Shown: positions 10,055 through 19,660, numbered from the stretch's first letter. The stretch is DNA of 64,000 nucleotides from Gari tellinella (GCA_922989275.2 OV277864.1:71614158-71678157), one strand, 5' to 3'. Notes: generated by a model not told the origin, from the letters alone. Numbers and translations: made by a program.

Positions 10055-10298
10055 CAGTAGAGAAAACGTTATTTGTTCCCAATTAACGCGTTTACGCTAA
10101 ATTTATTATTTCCAATGCAAACAGTTTGGAGCCAAATCAGACGCCGGGTTTCCCGGCGTCTGATTAGGCTCTAAACTGTTTGCCGTCTAGGTTAAAATCA
10201 ACATTCAGAATGGCCAAGAAGTAATTTTCTTAATTTTACTGCAATGCGTTTGCGATTCGTTTGCGTTTAAACGGGAAAGAATAACGTTTTCTCCACTG
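10055..10298 (-). mobile_element. Family A MITE, 244 bp
   Basis: TA-CAGTAGAGAAAACGTTATTT and GTTTTCTCCACTG-TA. Loop GGGTTTCCC; right arm reads GTCTGATTAGGC with one mutation. Confidence 0.9.
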
Positions 10299-10384
10299 TA
10301 ACGAGTAAATCTGGAAAGAACCGTGTTTCTTCGCTATAGTTTGGCAAGTAGATATAATAAACGCCAACTGTGCCATCCATTGTA

Positions 10385-10629
10385 CAGTGGAGAAAACGTT
10401 GTTCTTTCCCAATAAACGCGTTTACGCTAGTTTTATTATTTCCATTACAAACAGTATGGAGCCAGATCAGACGCCGGGTAACCGGCGTCTGATCAGGCTC
10501 CAGACTGTTTGACACTCAACTAAAGATAATAGTCAGAATTGTCAAAAAGTTGTTATTTTCTCCATTTTAGGGCATTGCGTTTGCGTTTCGTTTGCGTTTA
10601 AACGGGAAAGAATAACATGTTCTCCATTG
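10385..10629 (-). mobile_element. Family A MITE, 245 bp
   Basis: TA-CAGTGGAGAAAACGTTGTTC and ATGTTCTCCATTG-TA. Only 86 bp from the previous copy and in the same orientation. Loop GGGTAACC, one base shorter than usual on one side. Confidence 0.92.
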
Positions 10630-10735
10630 TAAACGGGATGCACAGGTAAAGAGCAAAGTAGGTTGTATCTTCTCAGAAATGGGCTAATAACTATTGGCAC
10701 ATTTACATTATTTTTCTATATGATAAAATGCATTC

Positions 10736-10941
10736 CATTGATAAGGCGTTATTCTTTTTAATAAACGTATTTGTTTTAAGAAATACCATTTTCATTGCAA
10801 ACAGTTTCAAGACATATCAGACGCCAGGTTACTCAGATAAAAAAAAACGTAGTCAATATTTCAACACGATGTATTGGTCTATATTTTATTTGCGTTTAGT
10901 TTCGTTTTCACGGAAAGAAATAAAAAACATTGTCTCCACTG
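10736..10941 (-). mobile_element. Family A MITE, decayed
   Basis: CATTGATAAGGCGTTATTCT left; TTGTCTCCACTG-TA right. One hairpin arm survives (CATATCAGACGCCAGGTTACTC) and the other is deleted, shortening the element. Confidence 0.7.
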
Positions 10942-11099
10942 TACCCCAGGAATTGATGATTCGGCTTCACCGAGCAGAATTGTTTCCCCATCAGCAATGA
11001 CTAAATATGCCACTATTTTAACCATTAAGATGGATATGTGTATGTTGTAGTAGCTTGTTTCGATGTCGAATAGAAAGATTATTCTGAATCAAAAGATAT

Positions 11100-11312
11100 A
11101 CACTCCGTTTAAACGCAAACGAAACGCAAACGCATTGCAATAATGCGAAGAAAATGACAACTTATTGACAATTCTGACCAATTACTTTAATCTGAGTGAC
11201 AAACAAGTTTGGATAACCCGGCGTCTGATCTGGATTCAAACTGTTTACACTAGAAATAACAGTTTTAGCGTAAACGCGTTTATTGGGAAACAATATTACG
11301 TGTTCTCCACTG
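11100..11312 (+). mobile_element. Family A MITE, 5'-truncated
   Basis: Begins inside the arm at CTCCGTTTAAACGCAAACG and ends GTGTTCTCCACTG. The left hairpin arm is missing: CAAACAAGTTTGGA runs directly into TAACCCGGCGTCTGATCTGG. Confidence 0.75.
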
Positions 11313-11452
11313 AAACAATGGCATTGGTTTAGATACAATTTGGTTCACCTTAGGCTGCAAGATTTGACAGTGCAAACAGTTGCGATCCTGACCAGACGCC
11401 GAATTATTTTGAATTTGGTCCGGATCCAAAAGGATCGCAAGTATCATTGTTA

Positions 11453-11872
11453 CAGTGTTCCCTCTCTATAACAAAATCCAATGGGAGACAAACAATACAT
11501 GTGGTTTATTCCGGAGAGAGTTGTTTTAGGAAGGGAAAATTAAGACTTGGCATACATTTGCAAACAGCTTGAATCCAGATCAGACGCCGCGTAAAGCGGC
11601 GTCTGATCTGGAATCAAGTTGTCTGTCACTCGTCATTATATTTCATTTGTCAACATATCTACTTATATGTAACTTTGAGAAACAATAACAGCCGACAGTT
11701 TTAGGCATAACTGTTTTGAATGTATAACGTCTGGCCTGGCTATAATAATGCCATTGTGCTTTTAAATGCCAAATAAAGATTATGTTTATGTTATGTTTTG
11801 TTGGAAGAGCAGCGGCAATGATTGTAAGGAGGGAATCGTTGTTCAGAGAACTGTTGTATAGAGTGAGCACTG
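11453..11872 (+). mobile_element. Family B MITE with an internal insertion
   Basis: TA-CAGTGTTCCCTCTCTATAAC left; AGAGTGAGCACTG-TA right. Core hairpin TTGAATCCAGATCAGACGCCGCGTAAAGCGGCGTCTGATCTGGAATCAAG. At 420 bp it is about 60 bp longer than sister copies. The excess is around 11735-11800, where CCATTGTGCTTTTAAATGCC-AATAAAG and a TTATG-rich tail look like the 3' tail of a retro-insertion. Confidence 0.85.
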
Positions 11873-12640
11873 TATTGAGCAGAGTGGCACACAAGGGTTT
11901 AAAAGTAGGCGTTTTCACATGATGTTATGGCAATTTTATTTGATAAGCTTAGCTAGAGAAAACAAAAATGGATAAAAAAGCATAACCTATGGCCAATGTC
12001 ATTAATATTTCAAAATGAAATCTAAATTTATTTTAATTGATGTTTGCATTGCTAATTCGTACGAGGTGTGACAGTGACATTACAAGGTAATGGCACCCCT
12101 GGGGTCTTCGTTACTCAGTTTTACAGATGAAATGTTGTACTATGTCAGATATGATTCGCTTGACGGAATATCCGAATGTCAACCACTTTATATGATATAT
12201 CTCCTCTTCTCCCATCTCTCCAATTGCAGAATTTGATGTCAAACACAATACGTGCGATAACGCTAGTGTTGCGTGGGATCAATCTAGATATTATAATTAT
12301 GATATCACAGAAAAAGCCAAAAACATTGACGTGGAACCCAAGCAATGACACAGTACAATTAGTTAAGTGTACCTTCCCTAGTGGGGCTTTAAATCATTAG
12401 GTTATAAATTATTGTTAAGAAATTAGATTTCTCTAGCGATAACGCGAAGCAATAATTGTGAGGCTTCAATAACTCATCAGTTCAGGAATCAGTGAGCAAT
12501 GAAAATTCTCTCTAGAGAGTCATCTAACGTAGCACTCAAGCTGTCGACAACAGATCATGCCATCACAGGTTGGAACGAATTGCAATTCTTTCGCACATTG
12601 ATGGCCCAAATGAGCAAAGAATGACAATACAGAAACATCA
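11873..12640. other. No recognisable feature
   Basis: Overlapping open frames on both strands at 12145-12400 have no recognisable domain. Confidence 0.45.
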
Positions 12641-12800
12641 CTTTATTACGACCACTAAAACGAAATCCAAGTGATTAAATAAAAGACAGATGACAGCTTA
12701 AAGCAATGTGACAATAAAACAGAAAGCTCCTGTAGGAGCTTTCTGTTTTACTGTCGCATTGCTTTAAGTAGTAATCTGACGTAAACACCTAATACTTTAC
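12640..12800. mobile_element. Core-2 hairpin in an undefined shell
   Basis: AGCTTAAAGCAATGTGACAATAAAACAGAAAGCTCC (left arm, in pieces), loop TGTA, then GGAGCTTTCTGTTTTACTGTCGCATTGCTTTAAG. Stem of about 33 bp with few mismatches. The inner stem AAAGCTCC/GGAGCTTT replaces AATGCGCC/GGCGCATT of other core-2 copies, both arms changed together. Left shell word ATTACGACCACTAAAACG recurs elsewhere; right shell ends unclear. Confidence 0.75.
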
Positions 12801-12939
12801 ACATTTTTTACAATCGTATTAGAAAGGTCTGACTGTTCTTGTACTGCGAACATTTGTTATGATCGTTTACAAAATGCATTGTCTTCAAATATTCTCACAG
12901 CTGATTTGTTCTTTAAAAACATAGCACCAAAGTTACAAA

Positions 12940-13310
12940 TAGTCCGATTTGCGATGAGCCACGGGGTAACTTTCTGTATAATCTGGATTCAAACAACTGC
13001 TCTGTGCGAATCATTGCAATGTAACCGCAACGTCTGTTAAATAAGGATTTACTTGTGATAATCTAGCATTTTCAAAAAGGATTCATTTTATTTGTTATGG
13101 CATTACGTTTGCGTTTCGACTGTTTAAACGGTGGAAATATAACTTCCGTTTCACTTTACACATTTATTGCGAGTAAGGCAATAAAGATGTTAAACAAATC
13201 GTAATTTTTAACACTATGATAGAGTATTTTGAAATTGGAAACAATTACTATATAGTTTTGCATTATTATTGAAATAAACCTCTTCGGCGTAGTAAAATGT
13301 AATTTGCATA
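12940..13310. other. Decayed relics
   Basis: GGTAACTTTCTGTATAATCTGGATTCAAAC at 12965-12994 (core-1 right arm relic) and GCATTACGTTTGCGTTTCGACTGTTTAAACGG at about 13100-13131 (family A arm). Too degraded to delimit. Confidence 0.4.
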
Positions 13311-13314
13311 TCAA

Positions 13315-13555
13315 ACCTCCGTATATACGCCTTTTTACGTGTTTAAGTTATTCCTCCGCCAAACAAAAGTAGTTCAATTTTATACAGGCATGAATATGCA
13401 CCATAAGAAATAGTTTCTATGTCCTAGCAAATGGTAGCTTAACGTCGGCTAAAAGTAAAATAGAATACGCTTTAAGGCATAACATTCTTTACGTTCAACC
13501 TACTTTTAGTGGTCACCTGTCTGAAATACTTAAAACAGACTGCGTAGTACAGGGT
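13315..13555 (+). mobile_element. Family D MITE, decayed
   Basis: Right end AGTACAGGG followed by TTAA. Interior has TACGCCTTTTTACG, ATTCCTCCGCC, GGCATGAATATGCACC and a core-2 hairpin (TAAAAGTAAAATAGAATACGC-TTTAAGGC...ACCTACTTTTAG) with many mismatches. Word order matches 16309-16555. Confidence 0.65.
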
Positions 13556-13758
13556 TAAACAACATGCAAGTAAAGCAAAACGTTATTGGAGCTTACAGTT
13601 TGAATTGTTCTGTCTAAGAGCAACCACAATGTCATTATAATTAACTTTTTAAATAAAATATAACGGACACGCAAATCAATTAAAATAGAGAAAATTGCAG
13701 TTTCTTCAAAAGGTTGACCAATTGTATCAAACATCATTGCATCTGATAAGCTATAGAG

Positions 13759-13913
13759 GATAATCAATTTCTTTGGATTGATATGAAAGATATATCACGA
13801 GAATGGGTTGTTATCTGGTTAAAAAACGAGTCCGAAGGACGAGTTTTTTTAACCAGATAACAACCCATTCGAGTGATATACTTTTAATATCTATTCAAAG
13901 GAATTGATTATTA
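13759..13913. repeat. Long foldback, ~65-70 bp arms (F1)
   Basis: ATAATCAATTTCTTTGGATT... on the left is complementary to ...GAATTGATTAT on the right. The inner 35-40 bp (GAATGGGTTGTTATCTGGTT, then AAAAAACGAGTCC / GGACGAGTTTTTTT) is essentially perfect, with loop GAA. Several outer mismatches. The element is almost wholly one hairpin. Confidence 0.9.
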
Positions 13914-14260
13914 TATTTATTATATATACTTTAATGACGTTTTTACAGAAAAGAACAAAAAAAATTGATTACCGCGACGTCACTAAACTAATTATGACGT
14001 GACTTCACACAAAGTGATATCATCACTACATGTAATGATGATACATATATCAACAGTGACGATATCAAATTTATTTAACTGAGAAATCTCTATAAATCAT
14101 CGATAGGTATATAATAAACAAGGTTATTTGGCATCTGGTCTAAACGAACAATCATATATTGGTAAAGAAATTCGTTTATACATGTACATTAGTAAAACCT
14201 TTCTTCTATTACGACCTCTAAATTATGTTAGTTACTAGTATTAAGATTTTACGAACAGGT
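13914..14260. other. Gene-free AT-rich stretch
   Basis: Several GATATCA words but no element defined. Confidence 0.45.
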
Positions 14261-14400
14261 GACGTCTGAAAAAAAAGGTAACGGAAATTTCATGAATGAA
14301 ATTTCCGTTTTAATATTATTGTTACCTTGCTTTAAGATTTCGCCTTTCTTTTAATGTAATAAATTAATCTTCTTTTTTCGGGTGGAAATAAAGAAGATTT
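14200..14400. repeat. Hairpin related to core 2 in position, different stem
   Basis: AAGGTAACGGAAATTTCATG/AATGAAATTTCCGTTTTAATATT is a short hairpin followed by TTGTTACCTTGCTTTAAG, the same right foot (GCTTTAAG) as core-2 elements. The left shell word CTATTACGACCTCTAAATTATG resembles the element at 12640. Confidence 0.55.
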
Positions 14401-14523
14401 ACGCCAGGAAGCTAGTGCAATAGACGTGTAGCACAGCTTTCACTGAGATAACAGCCAACGATGAAAGGCAGATAATCGGTGATAAGACATGCAATATACG
14501 AACTGTCAGTATCAACTAAAGTA

Positions 14524-14749
14524 CTGGGGCCCGTTTCATAAAATTTCGTACTACAAAATGTTGTCGTAAGTCAGATTATAAAATTCTTAATTATTATTTA
14601 TTTCTCCATCTAATCCTGTCTTGTGACATCTCGTTTCCAAAGAGATGTCACAAGACAGGATTAGATGGAGAAATCAGAAATTAAATGTATTTTAAAGTTT
14701 TGACTTACGATCGTTTTTGTCGAGCGAAGTTTTATGAAAAGGGGCCCAG
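14524..14749. mobile_element. Family E MITE with core 3 (lead entry)
   Basis: Inverted ends CTGGGGCCCGTTTCATAAAA and TTTTATGAAAAGGGGCCCAG. Subterminal words TTGTCGTAAGTCAGATTATA and GTTTTGACTTACGATCG are inverted partners. The centre is core 3: TTTCTCCATCTAATCCTGTC then TTGTGACATCTC, loop GTTTCCAAA, and the matching complement through GACAGGATTAGATGGAGAAA, about 33 bp per arm. Target duplication is unclear. Superfamily not assigned. Confidence 0.85.
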
Positions 14750-14929
14750 CTTTTCTTGCGTGGCAAACAAAGGAGGAAGTGTGATTTATGAAGGCATGTG
14801 ACTGTTTAAAATCTTAAATGCGTCGCCCCTAGTCGACTTATTTTCACAATAAAGTTGATCCTGATCAGTATTTAGACTGTTTGAAACTAAACACGAAATT
14901 GTTTATATTACTCTTAATTTACATGAACG

Positions 14930-15115
14930 TTAGATTTGATAAATATACGCTTTCGACAAATGTTTTAACACATCACCCAGAACAAATGCCTCTTTACGCC
15001 TTTAATTTAAAAACAACAGAAGAAAATAGTTCCTCTTTATACAGTCATGAATGTGGACCCTTAGACATAATTTCTGTATTCTAGTAGTAGATGGTAGATT
15101 AAAGCAGACTGAAGA
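14930..15115 (+). mobile_element. Family D MITE, left half
   Basis: CGCCTTTAATTTAAAAACAACAGAAGAAAATAGTTCC, TACAGTCATGAATGTGG and GTAGATTAAAGCAGACTGAAG are the family D left-half words in order. The core-2 right arm and right end are missing. Confidence 0.5.
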
Positions 15116-15266
15116 TAAATCAGAATGTAAATGTAAGTCGGCAAAATGTCATTATAACACAACGACCTTTCTACCAAAAATGTTCAAAGTGTCACTGTTT
15201 GAGCCACAGCTGAAAATACATACACTTGACATTTAGTCAGTCTGTGAACATTCTTACCCTTTTGTA

Positions 15267-15709
15267 CCGTGGAGAAGGCGTTTATATCGTGCATTTCCCG
15301 TTTTAAAACGACATTTAATGCAACAGAAATAAATGGCAGCAGTTTGGAAATAATAACGGTTAATTTGAATATAAACAGCAATGGCTTAAGGCCTGATCAA
15401 TCATCGGGTGACCTGGGGCCCGTTTTTCTAAACTACTTACGCGCAATTTTTGCGTAAGTGAAAATTTTAAGTTTTAATTTATATTTTTTATTATCACTTG
15501 CTATACACAGCAAATAGCCAGATCAGAAGACGCGCTTTTAGCGCGTCCTCTGATCTGGCTATTTGCTGTTTGCAAACGTTTATGATCGAAAAAATAAGAG
15601 TAAAACGATTTTGACTTACGCAAAAATTCTGCGTAAGTAGTTTAGTAAAACGGGCCCCAGGCGTTTGATCTGGCTCAAAACGGGGGAAGAAATAACGCGT
15701 TACCGAGTG
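15267..15709 (+). mobile_element. Family A MITE interrupted by a family E element
   Basis: Left end TA-CCGTGGAGAAGGCG, right end GCGTTACCGAGTG-TA. The A hairpin is split at its tip: GGCCTGATCAATCATCGGGTGACC lies before and GGCGTTTGATCTGGCTC after the E element. Removing E leaves about 195 bp. Confidence 0.75.
15413..15660. mobile_element. Family E MITE with core 1 instead of core 3
   Basis: Ends CTGGGGCCCGTTTTTCTAAA and TTTAGTAAAACGGGCCCCAG; subterminal ACTTACGC...TTTTGCGTAAGT pairs. The centre is a core-1 variant: AGCAAATAGCCAGATCAGAAGACGCGC, loop TTTTA, GCGCGTCCTCTGATCTGGCT, then ATTTGCTGTTTGC. The other three E copies carry core 3 at this position. Confidence 0.85.
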
Positions 15710-15844
15710 TACAACATGTACTACACGTAGAAGCAACATACCGCATTCTATTGACTACATGCACAGTCTGTATGTCACCTTCACACTCCTTACAATGGTG
15801 AATATGACACATATATGAAGATTCTCGTGTTTTTATGTTATCTG

Positions 15845-15945
15845 TTTGTCCGTCGTCTGATCTGGCTCCAAACTGTTTTCAATTGATGGAGGTGAAGAGA
15901 ATAAAATGTTCTCCAAGAGAGAATAAAATGTTCTCGAAGGTGGCC
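15845..15945. repeat. Half core-1 hairpin
   Basis: TGTCCGTCGTCTGATCTGGCTCCAAACTGTTTTC is a family A right arm. The following TGTTCTCCAAGAGAGAATAAAATGTTCTC is a local duplication of an A-like end. Confidence 0.55.
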
Positions 15946-16039
15946 ACCTTTCCACCAAGCTTTCAACTCTGTTACTTATTTGAAACGTACATACTGATAC
16001 ACTGTCATACTTTTGACATTTATTCAATTTGTGAGCTGT

Positions 16040-16258
16040 CTTCTTTCAAACGCTTTCGTATAAGAATATACCATTTCATTACCAATAGACGCGATTTTAC
16101 TAAAACTCCTTACATACATATAGCAAACAGTTAACATTCTTATCAGAAAATTCTGTGTCTGACCAGGCTTCCCTGTTGGCATTTGTTGCATTTGATTAAA
16201 TCGTTTTTGCGTTTAGTTCCGTTTACTCGGAAGAGAATATGATATCCAGTGTAGCTGC
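16040..16258 (-). mobile_element. Family A MITE, decayed
   Basis: AACGCTTTCGTATAAGAAT..., GCAAACAGTTAACATTCTTATCAG, GTCTGACCAGGCTTCC, GTTTTTGCGTTTAGTTCCG and GATATCCAGTG-TA keep family A order. The hairpin interior is destroyed. Confidence 0.45.
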
Positions 16259-16308
16259 AGAGTAATGTGTATTTCACAGTGAAGAAGACGTTATTCTCTC
16301 TTGTTTAA

Positions 16309-16555
16309 CCCTTTCCCCAATAGAAACGCCTTTTAGCGGATATGATTTATTCACCCGCTGAAGAAAATAGTTAATTTAATTTAATCAGTAATGAATATGT
16401 ATTATAGGGAATATGTTCTATATTATAGCACATGATAGCTTAAGGCAGGCTGAAAGTAAAGCAGAATGCGCCCTAAGGCGCATTCTGCTTTACTTTTAAC
16501 CTGCTTTAAGTAGTCACCTATCTTAAGTACTAGAAATAGGCTATCAGGTAAAGGG
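16309..16555 (+). mobile_element. Family D MITE with core 2 (lead entry), TTAA duplication
   Basis: TTAA at 16305-16308 and 16556-16559. Ends CCCTTTCCCCAATAG and AGGCTATCAGGTAAAGGG. TTAA target and CCC ends are those of piggyBac-type elements (family knowledge). Core 2: GCTTAAGGCAGGCTGAAAGT, AAAGCAGAATGCGCC, loop CTAA, GGCGCATTCTGCTTTACTTT, AACCTGCTTTAAG; about 35 bp per arm. It lies in the GTTTAAAC site of a family A element. Confidence 0.9.
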
Positions 16556-16656
16556 TTAAACGCAAATGAAACGCAATGTAATAAAATGTAGAACAAACAT
16601 TTGAGTCTGATTTAACTGTTCATTTTGAATTCAGTGGTAACCATGTTGGTGCTTAA

Positions 16657-16871
16657 CCCATTTATACCCAATGAATTATTCCATGTGTATATATTGGATT
16701 AGTCCATTTTTTATCAAAGGGATGTCTGGTCAAAATTTTCATTTTGTTTTATATTGAAATTCCTATCAGCAAACAGTGTAGACTCTGATCAGACGCCGCA
16801 TAATGCGGCGTCTGATCAGAGTCTACACTGTTTGCCTATGTCCCATATATGGGATCGTGGGCACAAATGGG
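16657..16871 (+). mobile_element. Family C MITE, CCCATTTATACCC subfamily
   Basis: TTAA at 16653-16656 and 16872-16875. Ends CCCATTTATACCC and GGCACAAATGGG. Its core-1 hairpin lies near the right end and is perfect in my reading: AAACAGTGTAGACTCTGATC, AGACGCCGCATAATGCGGCGTCT, GATCAGAGTCTACACTGTTT. Both outer arm (GTAGACTC/GAGTCTAC) and inner stem (GCA/TGC) differ from the usual sequence but still pair. Confidence 0.9.
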
Positions 16872-17089
16872 TTAAATAGACAACGCGTAACCCGGTGTCT
16901 GGTTTGGCTCCAAACTGTTTGCAATTGATATTATTGTTTTAGCATAAACGTAGTTGTTGAAAAAGAATATATTCTGCACTGTATGCCATCCATGACAAGA
17001 AATTGCCTGCTTCAATATTGTCACCTACATTATTTTGTAAAAATCCGATTGTAGAAACTTCTGATATAAAACAATTATATTATCGTCAA

Positions 17090-17160
17090 ACAGTTTAGAG
17101 CTTAATTAGACAATTATCCATACAACGTCTTGTCAATATCGAAATACATGTAGTTTGCAA
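17090..17160. repeat. Core-1 relic
   Basis: AAACAGTTTAGAGCTTAATTAGAC keeps only the left foot and part of the arm; the partner arm is not recognisable. Confidence 0.35.
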
Positions 17161-17398
17161 GTAAATATGAACTTTGTGCACGGCACTGGAGTGGTAAACT
17201 ATGTTATGGGTAACGAAATTTATGTGTATATCGCCCTTTAATTGATACACATAACAATTAGTTCTAACATACGTTTGGCAAGAATCTGGTGTAATAGACG
17301 TTCATTGCAGCTGTCTGTGTGATGAAGCATGATGATGAAAGAGGGCTGCAGACAACCTGAGATCAGATAAGCACAATACGACATGCCCGTGTATCTTA

Positions 17399-17570
17399 CA
17401 GTGGAGAAAACTTTTTTTTTTGCCCAATAAACGCGTTTACGCTAAAACTAGTATTTCCTAAACAAACTGTATGGAGCCAGATCAGACGCCGGGTAACCCG
17501 GCGTCTGATCAGGCTCCAAACTGTTTGCCACTCAGCTAAATAATAATATTTATAATTGTCAAAATATTGA
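17399..17570 (-). mobile_element. Family A MITE, 3'-truncated
   Basis: TA-CAGTGGAGAAAACTTTTTTT left end, perfect GGGTAACCC hairpin (GGAGCCAGATCAGACGCCG...CGGCGTCTGATCAGGCTCC), then matching stops after AATTGTCAAAATATTGA. The right terminal repeat is absent. Confidence 0.85.
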
Positions 17571-17579
17571 ATCGAGTGT

Positions 17580-17900
17580 CAAAATTTGGACCCTGATTGG
17601 ACTATGTGTCGGGTCAGGATCAAAACTGTATTCGAATAACCATTTTGCATACATCCAGGGTAATGGCTTCGAAAGTGCTCCCCCTCTAATATAGTGACCA
17701 CGGATGACGCAGAAAACTGTCCTTGCGACTTGATTTGGCGCATTAAATTATGAAATGGGAGGTCAATTTTTTAATTCGAAAAAAATCCGAGTTCACAATT
17801 CTGAGTTACATGTAGGACACATTTCTACATTACACCGTCTCAAAACATTTTAACATTTTTTTGTAAGTTATTTCACCAACAAATCTAGCGTCTGTAGTTT
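17580..17900. other. No recognisable feature
   Basis: GGACCCTGATTGG...GGGTCAGGATCAAAACTGT at 17588-17627 is a possible core relic. The rest is unassigned. Confidence 0.4.
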
Positions 17901-17907
17901 TACACTT

Positions 17908-18236
17908 GTACCGGCGGTTACACCATTGGACTACGGTACCAAGGGTCGTGAGTTCGATCCCCCGCCGGACCAGCAGTCTGACTAGGGGATATTTTCTAAA
18001 TCCCCGATGATGTACAGAAATGTCCTCTCCACCCAGGGGTTAAAATGGGTACCTGTGAAGGGTCTGAGTCGGTACTGCGGCTGCCTACGCGCCATATGTT
18101 AGCAGTGCTCAATATGGTAGGCAAGATGGCTCAATGATCAGGTGAGTATATGTACAGTCGGCTGAGCGGTCCTTCGGACTGAAAGTAGACTATAACTTGG
18201 TATATTATTATTATTTTATTATTTTACTTTCACCTC
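17908..18236 (+). mobile_element. tRNA-derived SINE
   Basis: The head resembles a tRNA: CCGGCGG at 17911-17917 pairs with CCGCCGG at 17962-17968, and GAGTTCGATCC at 17950-17960 matches a pol III B box. The A-box region (GGTTACACCATTGG) is degenerate. A body of about 225 bp follows with no TIRs, ending in an ATT-rich tail (TATTATTATTATTTTATTAT) at 18203 on. Head, body and simple tail are the standard SINE layout. Not a functional tRNA: a canonical anticodon arm is not evident. Flanking duplications were not found. Confidence 0.8.
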
Positions 18237-18329
18237 AACACTTTCGTTTGCTTTAGTATTGGTTGCTGCACTTTCGGTTCGATTATCAACTTAAGCAAGT
18301 ATGACTAAATAATATAAATACATGAACAA

Positions 18330-18400
18330 GTGTCAAACAATGTGGCGTCTGATCAGGATCTATTTTTATTTTTCAAAGTCGGTTTTCGCCAGTTGTAGTA
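18330..18400. repeat. Half core-1 hairpin
   Basis: GTCAAACAATGTGGCGTCTGATCAGGATC lacks the left arm: the left foot joins directly to the right arm. Confidence 0.55.
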
Positions 18401-18433
18401 AGGGCGTTGACTCGTAAATATTTAAAGGCACTA

Positions 18434-18791
18434 CAGTTCTTCCTCTCTACAACGACGCCCAATGGTAGACAACAGTTGTGTGCGTTGTTCGGAGGTTGTC
18501 GTTACAGGGAGGGAAATCGGTTTATATTTTCAAACAGCTAGAAACCAGATCAGACGCCGCGTTACGCGTCGTCTGATCTGGTTTCTAGCTGTTTGTCACT
18601 CGTTATTAAGTGTTTTAGGTAAAAATGTCCATTATCTAACTCTGAGAAAAACAGAAGTCGAAAATATTAAGCAGACAACATAGCAGCCGTTAAAAGGTTG
18701 GACATAATTGTTTTGTTTTGGGGAATAGCGTCAACCGTTTTTGAAAGGAGAGAATCGTTGTTGGGAGGGCCGTTGTAGGAAGGGACCACTG
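18434..18791 (+). mobile_element. Family B MITE
   Basis: TA-CAGTTCTTCCTCTCTACAAC and GTTGTAGGAAGGGACCACTG-TA. Core hairpin CAGCTAGAAACCAGATCAGACGCCG...GTCTGATCTGGTTTCTAGCTG. The outer arm TAGAAACC/GGTTTCTA replaces TTGAATCC/GGATTCAA in both arms at once. Confidence 0.92.
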
Positions 18792-18799
18792 TACTTTTA

Positions 18800-19070
18800 A
18801 TTCTTCAAATTGATTGTATTTCTCCACTTTAGATATTATAAGGTAAATGCCCTGAAAATAAATTGCATAAATAATTAAGTTGCCTGAAATGAAGGGACAC
18901 GTATCTATATAAATTTAGATTTAACCTTAACTACATATACAGTTAGGTAAATTGCGAATCAACGCAAAAGTGCAAATGTTCTCCTTTGAGAGTTTGTTCT
19001 CCCATACTATTAACATTGTGGAACTTAAACGTGAATAATTATAGTTAAAGTCTGGTTATATTTATATAGA
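18800..19070. other. No recognisable feature
   Basis: AT-rich, no supported signal. Confidence 0.4.
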
Positions 19071-19214
19071 ATATTACATGAGTGTTTATAATTTATTGGA
19101 TTTATTAAACGACTCTTTTAGAAAACGATAAAAACGATGCTTTGTCGAGTTTTTATCGCTTTCTAAAACGACGAGTTTAATAAATCCAATAAATTATTAA
19201 CACGAATGTTATAT
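19071..19214. repeat. Long foldback, ~65 bp arms (F2)
   Basis: ATATTACATGAGTGTTTATA and on through AATTTATTGGATTTATTAAA pairs with the region ending ACACGAATGTTATAT. The stem continues through TTTTAGAAAACGATAAAAAC / GTTTTTATCGCTTTCTAAAA. A related half-arm (TACATGAGTGCTTATTATTT) occurs at 36729 and 37617 inside the tandem duplication. Confidence 0.88.
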
Positions 19215-19660
19215 TTTTTTTATAAAATAACCTAGAAAAGTTTTTTTTATCGCAGCCTTTGAGGTCAAATGAATGCTAAGCGCGAAATGAGTAGATATAT
19301 ACAGGGAAAATGTTGTTCCAAATTAACACCGTTCACTAGCATAATGTTTATGTTATTATATATATATTAATAAACACTTCCATGTAGATCCAACATTGAT
19401 TAATTACACCAAAAATCTATAAATTTAATCTACATGAAGGAATGAAGACGTTGGATGTTAAACGCATTGAACGCATTTTAATGACTTCATAAATACACGA
19501 CGTTGTGGCGTATCTCATTTGCATAGTTATTCAACTAGTTATATATGAAAAATAAACAACGGCTGTATTTCAACGCTCACGCCGTCTGTTATGTTATAAT
19601 AATAGTTAAAGTCGGGTTATACAATTTAATTTTAATTACTTACTGAACCCTGGTGATGCG
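19215..19660. other. Gene-free AT-rich stretch
   Basis: TATATATATTAATA run near 19358; nothing else supported. Confidence 0.45.

Larger units (their letters stand above)
16277..16981 (+). mobile_element. Family A MITE hosting two nested elements
   Basis: Left end CAGTGAAGAAGACGTTATTC, right end TATTCTGCACTG-TA. Removing the D element (plus one TTAA) and the C element (plus one TTAA) leaves about 235 bp of A-like sequence in correct order, including AAACGCAAATGAAACGCAATG and the right arm TAACCCGGTGTCTGGTTTGGCTCC. The left hairpin arm is lost. Confidence 0.8.

Noticed and set aside
14608..14678. Rho-independent terminator
   Set aside because: The hairpin is the core of a family E element with matching ends; no bacterial context exists.
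17908..17971. Functional tRNA gene
   Set aside because: Acceptor and B box are present but the A box and anticodon arm are degenerate, and a SINE body and tail follow.
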